64,000 nucleotides of DNA, taken from the NCBI RefSeq assembly GCF_900113605.1, contig NZ_FOPY01000013.1, forward strand, positions 62,001-126,000, in the 5' to 3' direction. Below the pieces are notes generated by a model, which was given only the letters and a program-made list of their open reading frames with translations, searched no databases and was not told the origin of the DNA. The translations under genes were made by a program, and so were the position numbers. This DNA is from Modicisalibacter xianhensis. GTDB taxonomy: Bacteria; Pseudomonadota; Gammaproteobacteria; Pseudomonadales; Halomonadaceae. Of the stretch, positions 48,420-58,033 are shown piece by piece. The number at the start of each line of letters is the position of its first letter. The first letter of the stretch is position 1.

Positions 48420-48776
48420 TTAGGCCAGCTTTTCCTTGATACGGGCCGCCTTGCCGCTGCGCTCGCGGAGGTAGTACAGCTTGGCCTGACGCACGTCGCC
48501 ACGACGCTTGACGTCGATGGCTGCAACCAGCGGGCTGTAGGTCTGGAAGGTACGCTCGACGCCGACACCGTGAGAAATCTTGCGCACGGTGAAGGCGGAG
48601 TTCAGGCCGCGGTTGCGCTTACCGATCACCACGCCTTCGAAAGCCTGCAGACGCTCACGGTTACCCTCGACGACCTTGACCTGGACGACGATGGTGTCAC
48701 CGGGGGCGAATTCCGGCACTTCCTTGCTCATCTGCTCGGCTTCGAGCGCCTGGATCACCTTGTTTTTGCCACTCAT
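48420..48776 (-). CDS. rplS: 50S ribosomal protein L19
   Basis: A 118-residue L19 ([16 protein letters not shown] at the start, then [18 protein letters not shown]). ATG at 48776 has AAGGAG upstream; the upstream open codons are the leader. Last gene of the rpsP-rimM-trmD-rplS operon. Confidence 0.97.
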   Translation of the reverse strand: MSGKNKVIQALEAEQMSKEVPEFAPGDTIVVQVKVVEGNRERLQAFEGVVIGKRNRGLNSAFTVRKISHGVGVERTFQTYSPLVAAIDVKRRGDVRQAKLYYLRERSGKAARIKEKLA

Positions 48777-48929
48777 GATGCAACTCCTTGACTGTTTTGG
48801 GCCACACGGGCTCGCTGCATTCACTCGTCATCGTCAATCACGGACAATGGCCGAGACGCGCCCGCCTGGCGTGTGATCCCGACGTTCGACGACGCGGGAA
48901 CGACAAATATGGGTGACGTGGAGCTACCG

Positions 48930-49790
48930 CTACTCGCTGCGTGCCTGATCGGCATCGGGCGGTATCGGCTCGCCACACTCCTCCGCCGGGTTGGCGTATT
49001 CCTCGATGAACTCATCGAGCAGCTTGCGCTGCTCGTCGCTCAACGTTCGGCTCTGCAACAACTCGGGACGCCTGAGCCAGGTGCGCCCCAGCGACTGCTT
49101 GAGACGCCATCGCCGGATGGCGGCATGATTACCACTAAGCAGTACGTCCGGCACACGACGTCCATCGATGACCTCGGGCCGGGTGTAATGCGGGCAATCC
49201 AGCAAACCATCGGCAAACGAGTCCTCGACCGCCGAACTCTGGTGTCCCAACACTCCGGGAACCAGCCTTGCCGCCGCATCGATCAGCACCATGGCCGGTA
49301 GCTCACCGCCACTGAGCACATAGTCACCAATCGACCATTCTTCATCGATGTCGCTTTCCACGACGCGCTCGTCGATGCCCTCGTAGCGACCGGCCACCAC
49401 GATCAGTGGGCCACCGGACGCCAACTCCTGCACGCCACGTTGATCCAGAGGTCGCCCCTGCGGCGACAGGTAGATCACCTTGGGGGGCGTGCCGTAGCGC
49501 CTTGCGCCATCCGCTCGCGCCTCATGGATGGCCTGGCGCAGGGTATCGACCTTCATCAGCATACCCGGGCCACCACCATACGGGCGGTCATCCACCGTGC
49601 GGTGTCGATCCGTGGCGTAATCCCGGGGGTTCCAGAAATCGATTTCCAGCAACCCCTGCTTGACCGCTCGTCCGACTACCCCGTAGCCGGTCAGGGCCTC
49701 GAACATCTCCGGGAACAGGGAGACAACACCAATCCACACGGCAGATCCCATGGAGCCGGAGCATGCCCGGCCCGTCGTGTCAGTGCCCAT
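48930..49790 (-). CDS. trmD: tRNA (guanine37-N1)-methyltransferase
   Basis: A 286-residue SPOUT methyltransferase (trefoil knot). [47 protein letters not shown] and the [12 protein letters not shown] knot segment are diagnostic. Start is uncertain: ATG at 49790 is 12 bases from rimM, ATG at 49751 gives the usual beginning ([17 protein letters not shown]); neither has a good ribosome site, so coupling to rimM translation is likely. Confidence 0.95.
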   Translation of the reverse strand: MGTDTTGRACSGSMGSAVWIGVVSLFPEMFEALTGYGVVGRAVKQGLLEIDFWNPRDYATDRHRTVDDRPYGGGPGMLMKVDTLRQAIHEARADGARRYGTPPKVIYLSPQGRPLDQRGVQELASGGPLIVVAGRYEGIDERVVESDIDEEWSIGDYVLSGGELPAMVLIDAAARLVPGVLGHQSSAVEDSFADGLLDCPHYTRPEVIDGRRVPDVLLSGNHAAIRRWRLKQSLGRTWLRRPELLQSRTLSDEQRKLLDEFIEEYANPAEECGEPIPPDADQARSE

Positions 49791-49802
49791 TCGGGTGTCG
49801 CG

Positions 49803-50360
49803 TCAGAATTCAGGATCCCAGTCCACCGTCAGCGTACCGGTGTCCGTGTTCGCCTCGCGAATCACCTCGTCGGGCAGGAAGGGAAGCAATCGCTCCCTGT
49901 CGTCGATGCTCTGGGCATCGCCCTTGACGACCAACACGTCGTTGGCGCCGGTTTCGAACAGGTAGTCGACACGCCCCAGGTCGATGCCATTGAGCGTCAC
50001 GACCCGCAGCCCTTCCAGTTGATACCAGTAATAATCACCTGCCTCGAGCTCGGGCAGCGCCTGCTTGGGCAGCAGAATCTCCGCCCCGGCGAGCTGCTCG
50101 GCCTGCTCTCGGGAATCGACACCCTCGAGCCTGGCTACAAGACCTTTTCCCTGACGACGCCCTTGGGCGAGGCGGCGGGTCGTGCGTGTCCCGCGCTGAT
50201 CGATCACCCATTCGGCGTAGTCGAGAATGCCCTCCATCGGGCTGGTGTACGAGTACACCTTGAACCACCCTTTCACGCCGTAGGGGCTGGTCAACTTGCC
50301 CAGCACCACGTAGTCGCCCGACTGGCCAACTTGCGGCACGTTCGATACGTCATTCGGCAT
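49803..50360 (-). CDS. rimM: Ribosome maturation factor RimM
   Basis: A 185-residue protein needed for 30S maturation. N-terminal RimM domain (LGKLTSPYGVKGWFKVYSYT) and C-terminal PRC-barrel (DYYWYQLEGLRVVTLNG...VDYLFETGANDVLVV). It ends in Asp-Pro-Glu-Phe, as family members often do. It sits between rpsP and trmD as usual. Confidence 0.96.
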   Translation of the reverse strand: MPNDVSNVPQVGQSGDYVVLGKLTSPYGVKGWFKVYSYTSPMEGILDYAEWVIDQRGTRTTRRLAQGRRQGKGLVARLEGVDSREQAEQLAGAEILLPKQALPELEAGDYYWYQLEGLRVVTLNGIDLGRVDYLFETGANDVLVVKGDAQSIDDRERLLPFLPDEVIREANTDTGTLTVDWDPEF

Positions 50361-50376
50361 GAGAACGGCGCTCGGC

Positions 50377-50628
50377 TTATGCCTGCTGCTTGCGTGCTTC
50401 TTTGATCAGCTCGGCAACGCGGTCGGAGACCTGCGCACCCTGGCCCTGCCAGTGGCTGACACGATCCAGATCGACGCGCAGACGCTCTTCCTGGCCGCGG
50501 GCGACCGGGTTGAAGAAACCGACGCGCTCGATGAAACGGCCATCGCGTGACTTGCGAGAGTCGCTTACGGTCAGGTGGTAGAAGGGACGCTTCTTGGCGC
50601 CACCACGTGCCAGACGAATGGTAACCAT
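50377..50628 (-). CDS. rpsP: 30S ribosomal protein S16
   Basis: An 83-residue S16 ([20 protein letters not shown] at the start, then [12 protein letters not shown]). First gene of the rpsP operon, 17 bases before rimM; promoter expected in the 168-base gap after ffh. Confidence 0.98.
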   Translation of the reverse strand: MVTIRLARGGAKKRPFYHLTVSDSRKSRDGRFIERVGFFNPVARGQEERLRVDLDRVSHWQGQGAQVSDRVAELIKEARKQQA

Positions 50629-50745
50629 TGCGTTAACAATCCTTCGGTTGAGTTCAGTATTTACGCCACAGATTCATGACTGCGGTCGCAGTCGTCAGCT
50701 ACGCATACGCGCAGCCTGCCACGAAGACGCAGCATTCTACGGAAA

Positions 50746-50782
50746 ACGACGGGCGTTGGAAACCTTTTTCCTCGCCCGTCGT
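50746..50782 (-). terminator. ffh terminator
   Basis: ACGACGGGCG pairs with CGCCCGTCGT around 17 bases, and the minus strand continues TTTTCCG. It lies 14 bases after the ffh stop. Confidence 0.75.
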
Positions 50783-50796
50783 GGCGGTGCGTGGGC

Positions 50797-52224
50797 TCAG
50801 CGCCGCGGGAATCCGCCGCCACCGAAACCGCCGGGGCCGCCGCCCATGCCGCCAGGACCGCCAGGACCGCCACCCATGCCAGGCGGCAGCATCCCGGACA
50901 TGCCGCGCATCATCTTCTGCATGCCGCCTTTCTTGCCGACCTTCTTCATCATCTTCTGCATCTGCTTGTGCTGCTTGAGCAGACGGTTGAGGTCGGGCAC
51001 CTGCAGGCCGGCCCCGGCGGCGATCCGCCGCTTACGCGAGCCATTGATGATGTCTGGCTTGCGCCGTTCCTTGGGCGTCATGGAGTTGATCAGCGCCTCG
51101 AGCTTGCCCAACTCCTTCTCGGGACCAGGCCCCTGAGCCATCTCGGCAAACTGCCCCATGCCAGGCAGCTTTGACATCATGCCGGACATGCCGCCCATTT
51201 TCTTGAGTTGCTGCAACTGATCGCGGAAGTCCTCAAGGTCGAAGCCCTCGCCCTTCTTGACCTTCTTGGCGAGCTTTTCCGCCTTGTTCTTGTCGACGGT
51301 GCGCTCGGCCTCCTCGATGAGCGACAGCACATCGCCCATCCCCAGGATGCGCGATGCCACGCGATCGGGATGGAAGGGCTCCAGGGCATCGACCTTTTCG
51401 CCCATCCCCATGAACTTGATCGGCTTGCCGGTGATGTGGCGCACCGACAACGCCGCACCGCCACGCGCATCGCCATCGGCCTTGGTCAGGATCACCCCGG
51501 TGAGTGGCAATGCCTCGTGGAATGCCTTGGCCGTGTTGGCAGCGTCCTGGCCAGTCATGGCATCGACGACGAACAGGGTTTCCTGGGGCTGGAGCGCCTT
51601 ATGCAGCGCCTGGATTTCATCCATCATGTCGCTATCGACATGCAGGCGCCCGGCCGTATCCACCAGCACCACGTCGTGGAACTGGATCTTGGCGTGCTTG
51701 AGCGCAGCTCCAGCAATATCGACCGGTCGCTGCTCGCTGGTCGACGGGAAGAAGTCGACCTCGACTTCACGCGCCAAGGTCTCGAGCTGATCGATGGCTG
51801 CCGGGCGATAGACGTCGGTGGATACTACCAGCACCTTCTTCTTTTCACGCTCGCGCAGGTAGCGCGCCAGCTTGGCCACGGAGGTGGTCTTGCCCGCCCC
51901 CTGCAGGCCGGCCATCAGCACCACCGACGGGCTGCCCTTGAGGGCCAACCCTTCGTTGGCCTCGCCCATGATCGCTTCCAACTCCTGCTGGACGATCTTG
52001 ACGAATTGCTGACCCGGCGACAGGCTGCGCGACACTTCCTGGCCAACGGCCCTCTCGCGCACCCGCTCGACGAAAGCCTTGACCACTGGCAGCGCGACGT
52101 CGGCTTCGAGCAGGGCACGACGCACCTCGCGCAACGTATCCTTGATGTTGTCCTCGGTCAGCTTGGCCTGACCGGTGACCGATCTGAGCGTCTGCGACAG
52201 GCGCTCCGAGAGATTTTCGAACAT
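50797..52224 (-). CDS. ffh: Signal recognition particle protein Ffh
   Basis: A 475-residue SRP GTPase. N domain, G domain ([34 protein letters not shown]) and methionine-rich M domain (from about 300) are in order. The end is a Gly/Met/Pro/Phe-rich tail of about 30 residues after the final RNA-binding helices. Works with FtsY (27299-28822). On the minus strand a TATAAT is found at 52303-52298, about 75 bases before the start, with a weak -35. Confidence 0.97.
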   Translation of the reverse strand: MFENLSERLSQTLRSVTGQAKLTEDNIKDTLREVRRALLEADVALPVVKAFVERVRERAVGQEVSRSLSPGQQFVKIVQQELEAIMGEANEGLALKGSPSVVLMAGLQGAGKTTSVAKLARYLREREKKKVLVVSTDVYRPAAIDQLETLAREVEVDFFPSTSEQRPVDIAGAALKHAKIQFHDVVLVDTAGRLHVDSDMMDEIQALHKALQPQETLFVVDAMTGQDAANTAKAFHEALPLTGVILTKADGDARGGAALSVRHITGKPIKFMGMGEKVDALEPFHPDRVASRILGMGDVLSLIEEAERTVDKNKAEKLAKKVKKGEGFDLEDFRDQLQQLKKMGGMSGMMSKLPGMGQFAEMAQGPGPEKELGKLEALINSMTPKERRKPDIINGSRKRRIAAGAGLQVPDLNRLLKQHKQMQKMMKKVGKKGGMQKMMRGMSGMLPPGMGGGPGGPGGMGGGPGGFGGGGFPRR

Positions 52225-52453
52225 GGGGCTCTCCGTAGGGGGATGCCTGGATGCCGGCTTCCTGGCAAGCGAAACCGCACCTGCTGTTTGGTGACGAATT
52301 ATACGCCTTCACGGCCTCAGTCTCCATGCAGGCATGACCATCGATCTCGCCCTCTCATCGCAGCGTCTGGGCGGGAGGGTCACGATTCGGTATAGTGGCG
52401 CTGCAATCGATTCTCATGCCACGGCACACCTTCCGAGGTCACAAGGCCTAACC

Positions 52454-53254
52454 ATGCAGGCGCTTCCCTTCGCATTACTCGCCATCATTTTCTATCTTGG
52501 CGCGGGTTCCTGGCAGGGCCTGACGCTGCTACGCCGCGTTCCTGCCCGCCCGGCCCTGGTCAGGGGCGTGGGCCTGCTTGCCGTGGCCTGCCACAGCGTA
52601 GTGATCTTCGTCACGCTAGGCAGCACCGAGTCGCTCAACCTCGACCTGGCCAACAGCGCGTCATTATTCAGTTGGTTGATCGCCCTGCTGCTGGTTGCCG
52701 TGAGCTTCGCCAAGCCCGTGCTGAGCGCTGCGGTCGGCCTGTTCCCTCTGGCGGCGCTGGCCCTGCTGCTGGTCATGGGCCTGCCCACGCAAGGGCATCG
52801 CGAGGGACTGACCCCCGGCATCGCCATTCATATTCTTACCTCGACCCTGGCGTTTTCCCTGTTTGCCATCGCTGCCGTACAGGCGATGCTGCTGGCCCGA
52901 CAGAACCGGGCCCTGCGTCAGCACCATACGCGAGGCATCGTGCAGGTCCTGCCCCCCCTGGTCACCATGGAGCGCCTGCTGTTCGAATTGATCTGGGCCG
53001 GCATGATTCTGCTCACGGCGTCGATCGTCAGCGGCATGATCTTCCTCGACAACCTCTTTGCCCAGCACCTCGTCCACAAGACCGTGCTCTCGTTTGCCGC
53101 CTGGATCATCTTCGCCCTGCTGCTGGCGGGCCATCACGTCCTGGGCTGGCGCGGCGCCAAGGCGGTGCGCTGGACCCTAGGTGGCTGCGCCCTGCTGCTG
53201 CTGGCCTACTTTGGTAGCAAGTTCGCCCTGGAATACGTGTTCGGGCGGCCCTGA
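52454..53254 (+). CDS. ypjD: CcsA/YpjD-family inner-membrane protein
   Basis: A 266-residue integral membrane protein with eight or so helices and the cytochrome-c assembly (CcsA/CcmC-like) pattern. In E. coli ypjD is also divergent from ffh. The tryptophan-rich heme-binding WWD motif of true CcsA is not seen, so a role in heme export is not shown. ATG 52454 (MQALPFALLAIIFYL) starts with the first helix; a TATAGT at 52391-52396 may be its -10. Confidence 0.88.
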   Translation: MQALPFALLAIIFYLGAGSWQGLTLLRRVPARPALVRGVGLLAVACHSVVIFVTLGSTESLNLDLANSASLFSWLIALLLVAVSFAKPVLSAAVGLFPLAALALLLVMGLPTQGHREGLTPGIAIHILTSTLAFSLFAIAAVQAMLLARQNRALRQHHTRGIVQVLPPLVTMERLLFELIWAGMILLTASIVSGMIFLDNLFAQHLVHKTVLSFAAWIIFALLLAGHHVLGWRGAKAVRWTLGGCALLLLAYFGSKFALEYVFGRP

Positions 53255-53267
53255 GCCGCTCTGCACA

Positions 53268-53294
53268 GCCGCCCTGCCTTGACACCAGGGCGGC
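53268..53294 (+). terminator. Hairpin between ypjD and the CorB gene
   Basis: GCCGCCCTG pairs with CAGGGCGGC around 9 bases, 14 bases after the ypjD stop. No T run follows; read-through into the next gene is possible. Confidence 0.5.
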
Positions 53295-53340
53295 CTATTC
53301 CCTACAAACGACCTGTCATGCTATTTAGGATTTCCAGCCC

Positions 53341-54621
53341 TTGAACGACGACATCCCTTTGGGACTGCTGTTCGGCCTGCTATTTCTTCTCATCTGCCTG
53401 TCCGCCTATTTCTCGAGCTCCGAGACCGGCATGATGTCAATCAATCGCTACCGCCTGAGCCATCAGGCCAAGAGCGGCGATCGTGCCGCCAAGCGGGTGA
53501 TACGGCTACTCGGCCGTCCCGATCGGCTGATCGGGGTCATCCTCATCGGCAACAACTTCGTCAATAACCTGGCAGCGTCGCTCGCTACCATCATCGCCAT
53601 TCATTTCTTCGGTGAGGTTTCGGGGCCGGCCGTTGCCACGCTGGTGCTGACCATCGTGGTGCTGATCTTTGCCGAGGTAACGCCCAAGACCTATGCGGCA
53701 ATCAAGCCGGAGCGCATCGCCTATCCGTCGTCACTGGCACTGGAACCGCTGCTCAAGCTGCTGTATCCGCTGGTATGGATGGTCAATGCCATTTCCAACG
53801 GCCTGCTACGCCTGCTTGGAGTACGTAACATCGAGGGCGGGGCGGACAACCTGACCCGTGATGAACTGCGTACCGTGGTCCACGAAGCCGGCACCATGAT
53901 TCCACGCCGGCACCAGGCCATGCTGCTGTCGATCCTCGATCTCGAGAACGTCACCGTCAATGACATCATGGTGCCCCGCCACGAAGTCTCCGGCATCGAC
54001 CTCGACGATGACCTGGACAGCATCCTGGCCCAGATACGCGCCAGCCAGCATACGCGTGTACCGGTCTACAAGGGCGATATCAACAACATCATCGGCATCC
54101 TGCACCTGCGCAATGCGGCCCGCTTCCTGTCCAAGCCCGAGGTCACCAAGGCGGCGATCGTCCAGGAGGCGCGCGAACCCTACTTCATCCCCGAATCGAC
54201 GCCCCTGCACACCCAGCTGCTCAACTTCCAGCAGCAGAAGCGGCGCATCGGAATCGTGGTCGATGAGTACGGTGACGTGGAGGGTCTGGTCACGCTGGAG
54301 GATATCCTCGAAGAGATCGTCGGCGAATTCACCACCGACGTCGCTGGCATGCACCAGGAAATCCACCTGCAAGACGATGGTAGTTATGTCATCGAGGGGA
54401 CGGCGAACATTCGCGAGATCAACAAGATGCTGGGCTGGCAGTTACCTACGGACGGCCCCAAGACGCTCAATGGCCTGATTCTCGAGCACCTCGAATCCTT
54501 TCCCGACGCACCGGCCTGTCTGCAGCTGGGCACCACACGCATGGAAATCCTACAGGTCAAGGACAACCTGATCACTGCGGCACGTTGCTGGCAACAGGTG
54601 CGCCGCTCGCGCCTCGCCTGA
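53341..54621 (+). CDS. CNNM/CorB (HlyC/CorC family) membrane protein
   Basis: A 426-residue protein with an N-terminal DUF21/CNNM membrane domain (about 5-190, SSSETGMMSINRYRL, NNFVNNLAASLAT), two CBS domains (about 205-330) and a C-terminal CorC_HlyC domain (about 345-425). E. coli YfjD next to ypjD is the likely orthologue. CorB/CNNM proteins move Mg2+ or Na+. Starts with TTG preceded by AGGA. Confidence 0.93.
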   Translation: MNDDIPLGLLFGLLFLLICLSAYFSSSETGMMSINRYRLSHQAKSGDRAAKRVIRLLGRPDRLIGVILIGNNFVNNLAASLATIIAIHFFGEVSGPAVATLVLTIVVLIFAEVTPKTYAAIKPERIAYPSSLALEPLLKLLYPLVWMVNAISNGLLRLLGVRNIEGGADNLTRDELRTVVHEAGTMIPRRHQAMLLSILDLENVTVNDIMVPRHEVSGIDLDDDLDSILAQIRASQHTRVPVYKGDINNIIGILHLRNAARFLSKPEVTKAAIVQEAREPYFIPESTPLHTQLLNFQQQKRRIGIVVDEYGDVEGLVTLEDILEEIVGEFTTDVAGMHQEIHLQDDGSYVIEGTANIREINKMLGWQLPTDGPKTLNGLILEHLESFPDAPACLQLGTTRMEILQVKDNLITAARCWQQVRRSRLA

Positions 54622-54658
54622 CAAGCACGCCCCAGTCGCGCCGGGGCACCGACTCTCT

Positions 54659-56542
54659 TCAGTCGAGGATGCGCCGCTCGGCGGCAGTCTTGAGTTCGCG
54701 CACCTTGGCTTCGAGACTGGCGCTGCTCGCCGCCTCCGGCCTCATCGGCTCTCCGAACACCAGTGCCACCTTGGCCCGCAGGCGGCGCGGGCGCTTGGTC
54801 AGCGCCGGGCCGCCGCGATTCGAGGTCCAGGACCCCCACAGTCCAGCCAGCGCCGCAGGCACGACCGGCACTGCATCGCGTGCCAGAATCATGTCCACGC
54901 CACGCCGGAAGCGGTGTACATCGCCATCGGGCGTCAGCCGACCCTCGGGGAACAGCATGACCACTTCACCGCTGCGCAGCGCCAGGCTGACCTGCTCAAG
55001 CGCACGCCGCACGCCGCCCGGATCACGGCGCTCCGAGTCCACGGGAATCGCCCCGGCAATGCGAAAGAACCAGTTCAGCCACGGCGACTCGTAGATCGGC
55101 CGGTCCATCAGGAAGCGCAGCGGGCGCGGGCAGCCTCCGCCCAGGATCAGGGCGTCCATGAAACTGACATGGTTGCACACCACCAGCGCGGGCCCCTCGG
55201 CGGGGATATGGCTGCGTCCGGTGAAACGCAGGCGATACAACACATGCATCAGCGCAAAGATGGCCAGCCGCAGCACCGAACGCGGGTTGATCATCAGGAT
55301 GTATACCCCGGTGGCTAGTGCAATGCCCGCCAGCCAGACAAAGAAAACGTGTAGCGAGGCCCCAAACAGGGTCAGCACCACGATACCGAAGACGGCCGCC
55401 AGGATCATGAACAGCGCATTGAGCAAGTTATTGGCGGCGATCATCCGTGCGCGGTGCTCGTCGTGGCTGGCGAGCTGCAACAGGGTGTACAAGGGCACGA
55501 TATACAGTCCGCCGCCGACACCGACCAGCGCCAGGTCCAACGCCATGCGCCAGAAGGCGGGCATCGCCCATAGCACCGTCAAGCTCAGTTGCTCGCCGGC
55601 GATGGCCGGCTGCAGGGCCAGATCGAGCCCGGCGATGCCGATGATTAACGCGCCCAGCGGGACCAGCCCCACCTCTAGCCGCCCACCGGAAAGACGGGCA
55701 CATAACAGCGCACCACCGCCCACGCCCAGCGCAAACGCCGCCAGCAAGGCGCTGACGGCCGTCTCGTCGGCATGCACCACGTCGCGTACCCACGCCGGCA
55801 ATTGAGTCAGATAGCAGGCGCCCAGAAACCAGAACACGCTGATGCCCAGCAGGCCACGAAAGACGCGCGGATGTCGCCAGCTGTCGCGCAACACCTGAAT
55901 GCTGCCCGACAATGGGCGCCACGTGACGCGCCCGGGGGCACTGGATGGCGCCTTGGGCACGCCCAGGCTGACCAGGTAGCCGGCCAGGGCAATGCCGACC
56001 AGCGTCAGTGCGATCGCCGCACGCGACCAGACTCCATTCAGTGAGGCCAGGACCCCGGCCAGCAGCGTCCCGAGCAAGATCGAGACGAAGGTGCCCAGAT
56101 TGACCCAGGCGTTGCCGCGCACCAGTTCGGTGGGGCGCAGGTGCTGGGGCAGGATGGCGTATTTGACTGGCCCGAACAGCGCCGACTGCGTGCCCATCAT
56201 GAACAGCAACCCCAGAAGCACGGCAAACTGCTCGAACCAGACGGCAGCCGCAGCAGCACACATCGTGGCCAGCTCAAGCAACTTGAGCCGGCGGATCAGG
56301 CGCTGCTTGTCGAGACGGTCGGCCAACGCCCCGCCCCAGGCGGAGAACAGCAGGAAAGGAAGGATGAACAGTCCTGCCGCCAGGTTGTTCAGTAGCCCCG
56401 TATCCCAGCCATGCCGGGGTACGGCCACGAAGGTCAACAGCAGCAGCAGGACGTTCTTGAACAGATTGTCGTTGAAGGCGCCCAGGGCCTGGGTCCAGAA
56501 GAACGGGGCGAAGCGGCGCTGCGTCAGCAAAGACTCACTCAC
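54659..56542 (-). CDS. MFS transporter-acyltransferase (LplT-PlsC) fusion
   Basis: About 627 residues. Residues 1-415 are an MFS domain of the LplT lysophospholipid-flippase type (RRFAPFFWTQALGAFNDNLFKN, LFGPVKYAILPQHL). Residues about 430-620 are a PlsC acyltransferase with NHVSFMD (HX4D) and FPEGRLTPDG. No acyl-ACP synthetase domain is present, unlike Aas. Likely lysophospholipid import and reacylation. Start GTG at 56542, where homologues begin, overlapping the end of the TetR gene. Confidence 0.85.
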   Translation of the reverse strand: MSESLLTQRRFAPFFWTQALGAFNDNLFKNVLLLLLTFVAVPRHGWDTGLLNNLAAGLFILPFLLFSAWGGALADRLDKQRLIRRLKLLELATMCAAAAAVWFEQFAVLLGLLFMMGTQSALFGPVKYAILPQHLRPTELVRGNAWVNLGTFVSILLGTLLAGVLASLNGVWSRAAIALTLVGIALAGYLVSLGVPKAPSSAPGRVTWRPLSGSIQVLRDSWRHPRVFRGLLGISVFWFLGACYLTQLPAWVRDVVHADETAVSALLAAFALGVGGGALLCARLSGGRLEVGLVPLGALIIGIAGLDLALQPAIAGEQLSLTVLWAMPAFWRMALDLALVGVGGGLYIVPLYTLLQLASHDEHRARMIAANNLLNALFMILAAVFGIVVLTLFGASLHVFFVWLAGIALATGVYILMINPRSVLRLAIFALMHVLYRLRFTGRSHIPAEGPALVVCNHVSFMDALILGGGCPRPLRFLMDRPIYESPWLNWFFRIAGAIPVDSERRDPGGVRRALEQVSLALRSGEVVMLFPEGRLTPDGDVHRFRRGVDMILARDAVPVVPAALAGLWGSWTSNRGGPALTKRPRRLRAKVALVFGEPMRPEAASSASLEAKVRELKTAAERRILD

Positions 56543-57152
56543 TATGCTTGGATGGCGACCCGAGGCCGGCAAGGATGGTGGTTAGCAACTGATCGAGCAG
56601 CTCTCCGACCTCGAGGGCCTGGCCTTGCCAATAGCCCAGGCGCTCGTTGAGCCCCAACTGCACCAGGCCGTGCACGCTGCCCCACAGGGTGCGAGCCATG
56701 CGCCGTGCCTGGAGATCGTCGAGAGCCGGCTGGTATTCCTTGAGGGTGGCCTCGACACGCGTGAACAGGGCCTCGATCATGCTGTTCTGTCGCTGGTCCA
56801 GCTCCCCCTCCTGGGCCAGGGGATAATCGAAGAGCAGTTGCCAGCGGAAGGGCTCCTTCTGCGCAAATTGCCAGTAGGCTGTCGCCAACGCCTTTAGCTG
56901 TGGCTCGGGGGTGGCCCCGCTAAGGCCCTCGACCGCGGCACGTAGACGATCGAGCGTCTCGATGTTGACGTACTGGAGCAGGTTGTTGAAGCTGCCGTAT
57001 AGCTTGAGTAGCGTACTGGGCGCGCAACCGATCTCGCGCGCCAGGGCACGCAGGGAGAGCGTATGCACAGGATTCTCCCGCAGCCATGCATCACATGCCG
57101 CCATGACCTGGGCATGCAATGCCTCGGGCGCGTGCTGTCGGGGACGTGCCAT
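56535..57152 (-). CDS. TetR-family regulator upstream of the LplT-PlsC fusion
   Basis: A 205-residue TetR-family regulator. HTH region TLSLRALAREIGCAPSTLLKLYGSFNNLL is at about 30-60; the C-terminal ligand domain is unlike SlmA. Start at 57152 (MARPRQHAPEALH) with GAGGT upstream. It overlaps the start of the fusion gene by 8 bases, so it probably regulates that gene and itself, perhaps in answer to lipid. Confidence 0.85.
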   Translation of the reverse strand: MARPRQHAPEALHAQVMAACDAWLRENPVHTLSLRALAREIGCAPSTLLKLYGSFNNLLQYVNIETLDRLRAAVEGLSGATPEPQLKALATAYWQFAQKEPFRWQLLFDYPLAQEGELDQRQNSMIEALFTRVEATLKEYQPALDDLQARRMARTLWGSVHGLVQLGLNERLGYWQGQALEVGELLDQLLTTILAGLGSPSKHSE

Positions 57153-57346
57153 CGTTAACCTCGTTTCGCAAATCGCTACCATGCGCGCTCGGAAGCGACA
57201 ATGATCGAACACTGTTTCCGCTCAGCATATCGACACCGTGCATAAACGCAAGTCCGACGCATGCGCCATTTGACAGCAAATGACCGCCAGCCGGTGGTTG
57301 ATACCATGCGCCGAGCACCCATGACTCCACCAGCCAGAGACCTGAC

Positions 57347-58033
57347 ATGGCCGGACGCCTGCATATTGCTGCTTTGCCCCTCGATGGCCTGCTACCGGGG
57401 CTCGAGGCCACCCACCCCTTGGCAACCAGTCCCAACCGGGCACCACGTCACCCCGTCTCGATCATTCGTCACGAGCAGGGAACCCCACGCCTGACCACAG
57501 CCTTCTGGGGACTGACACCGCCCTGGCTCAAGGTGCTCGACCATGCGCCGCATTGCGCCCGCGCCGAGTCGCTTGACGAGCGAGCCATGTTTCGCGACGC
57601 CTTTGCCGCCCGCCGCTGCCTGGTCCCGGTCAGCGGCGTCTATGTCTGGAAACCCCAGCCACGCATGAAGCAGCCATTTCTGGTGACCCGCGCTGATCGC
57701 GGCCCGTTGCTGCTGGCCGGATTATGGTGCCGCTATCATACGACACTGACGCACTACAACGATTCCATGGCACTGATCACCGTGCCTGCCAACCAATTGC
57801 TCGCCCCGCTCACCGACCGCTTCCCGGCCATCATGGACGCAGGGACGGCACACCATTGGCTGTCGCCGGATACGCCTCAAGAACAGGCCCGCCACCTTCT
57901 CTCCCCGGCTCCCTTGGAACTGTTGGGCATTTTTCCTGTATCAAGACGGGTAAACGATCCGTCTTACCAGGACTGGGCCTGTGGTCGACCGACCGGCAAC
58001 ATGGTCCGCTGGCATAGCGAACAGGAGACATGA
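57347..58033 (+). CDS. SRAP (YedK/HMCES) homologue lacking catalytic residues
   Basis: A 228-residue SRAP-fold protein, aligned by FWGLTPPW (53-60), ARAESLDERAMF (71-82), RRCLVPVSGVYVW (89-101), LTDRFPAIM (155-163) and FPVSRRVND (197-204). YedK/HMCES trap abasic sites in ssDNA with Cys2; here residue 2 is Ala. Asn75 of YedK is Cys70, Glu105 is Val100 and His160 is Thr156. All four catalytic positions are changed, so it cannot make the usual crosslink. DNA binding might remain. It overlaps the M16 gene (ATGA). Confidence 0.82.
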   Translation: MAGRLHIAALPLDGLLPGLEATHPLATSPNRAPRHPVSIIRHEQGTPRLTTAFWGLTPPWLKVLDHAPHCARAESLDERAMFRDAFAARRCLVPVSGVYVWKPQPRMKQPFLVTRADRGPLLLAGLWCRYHTTLTHYNDSMALITVPANQLLAPLTDRFPAIMDAGTAHHWLSPDTPQEQARHLLSPAPLELLGIFPVSRRVNDPSYQDWACGRPTGNMVRWHSEQET

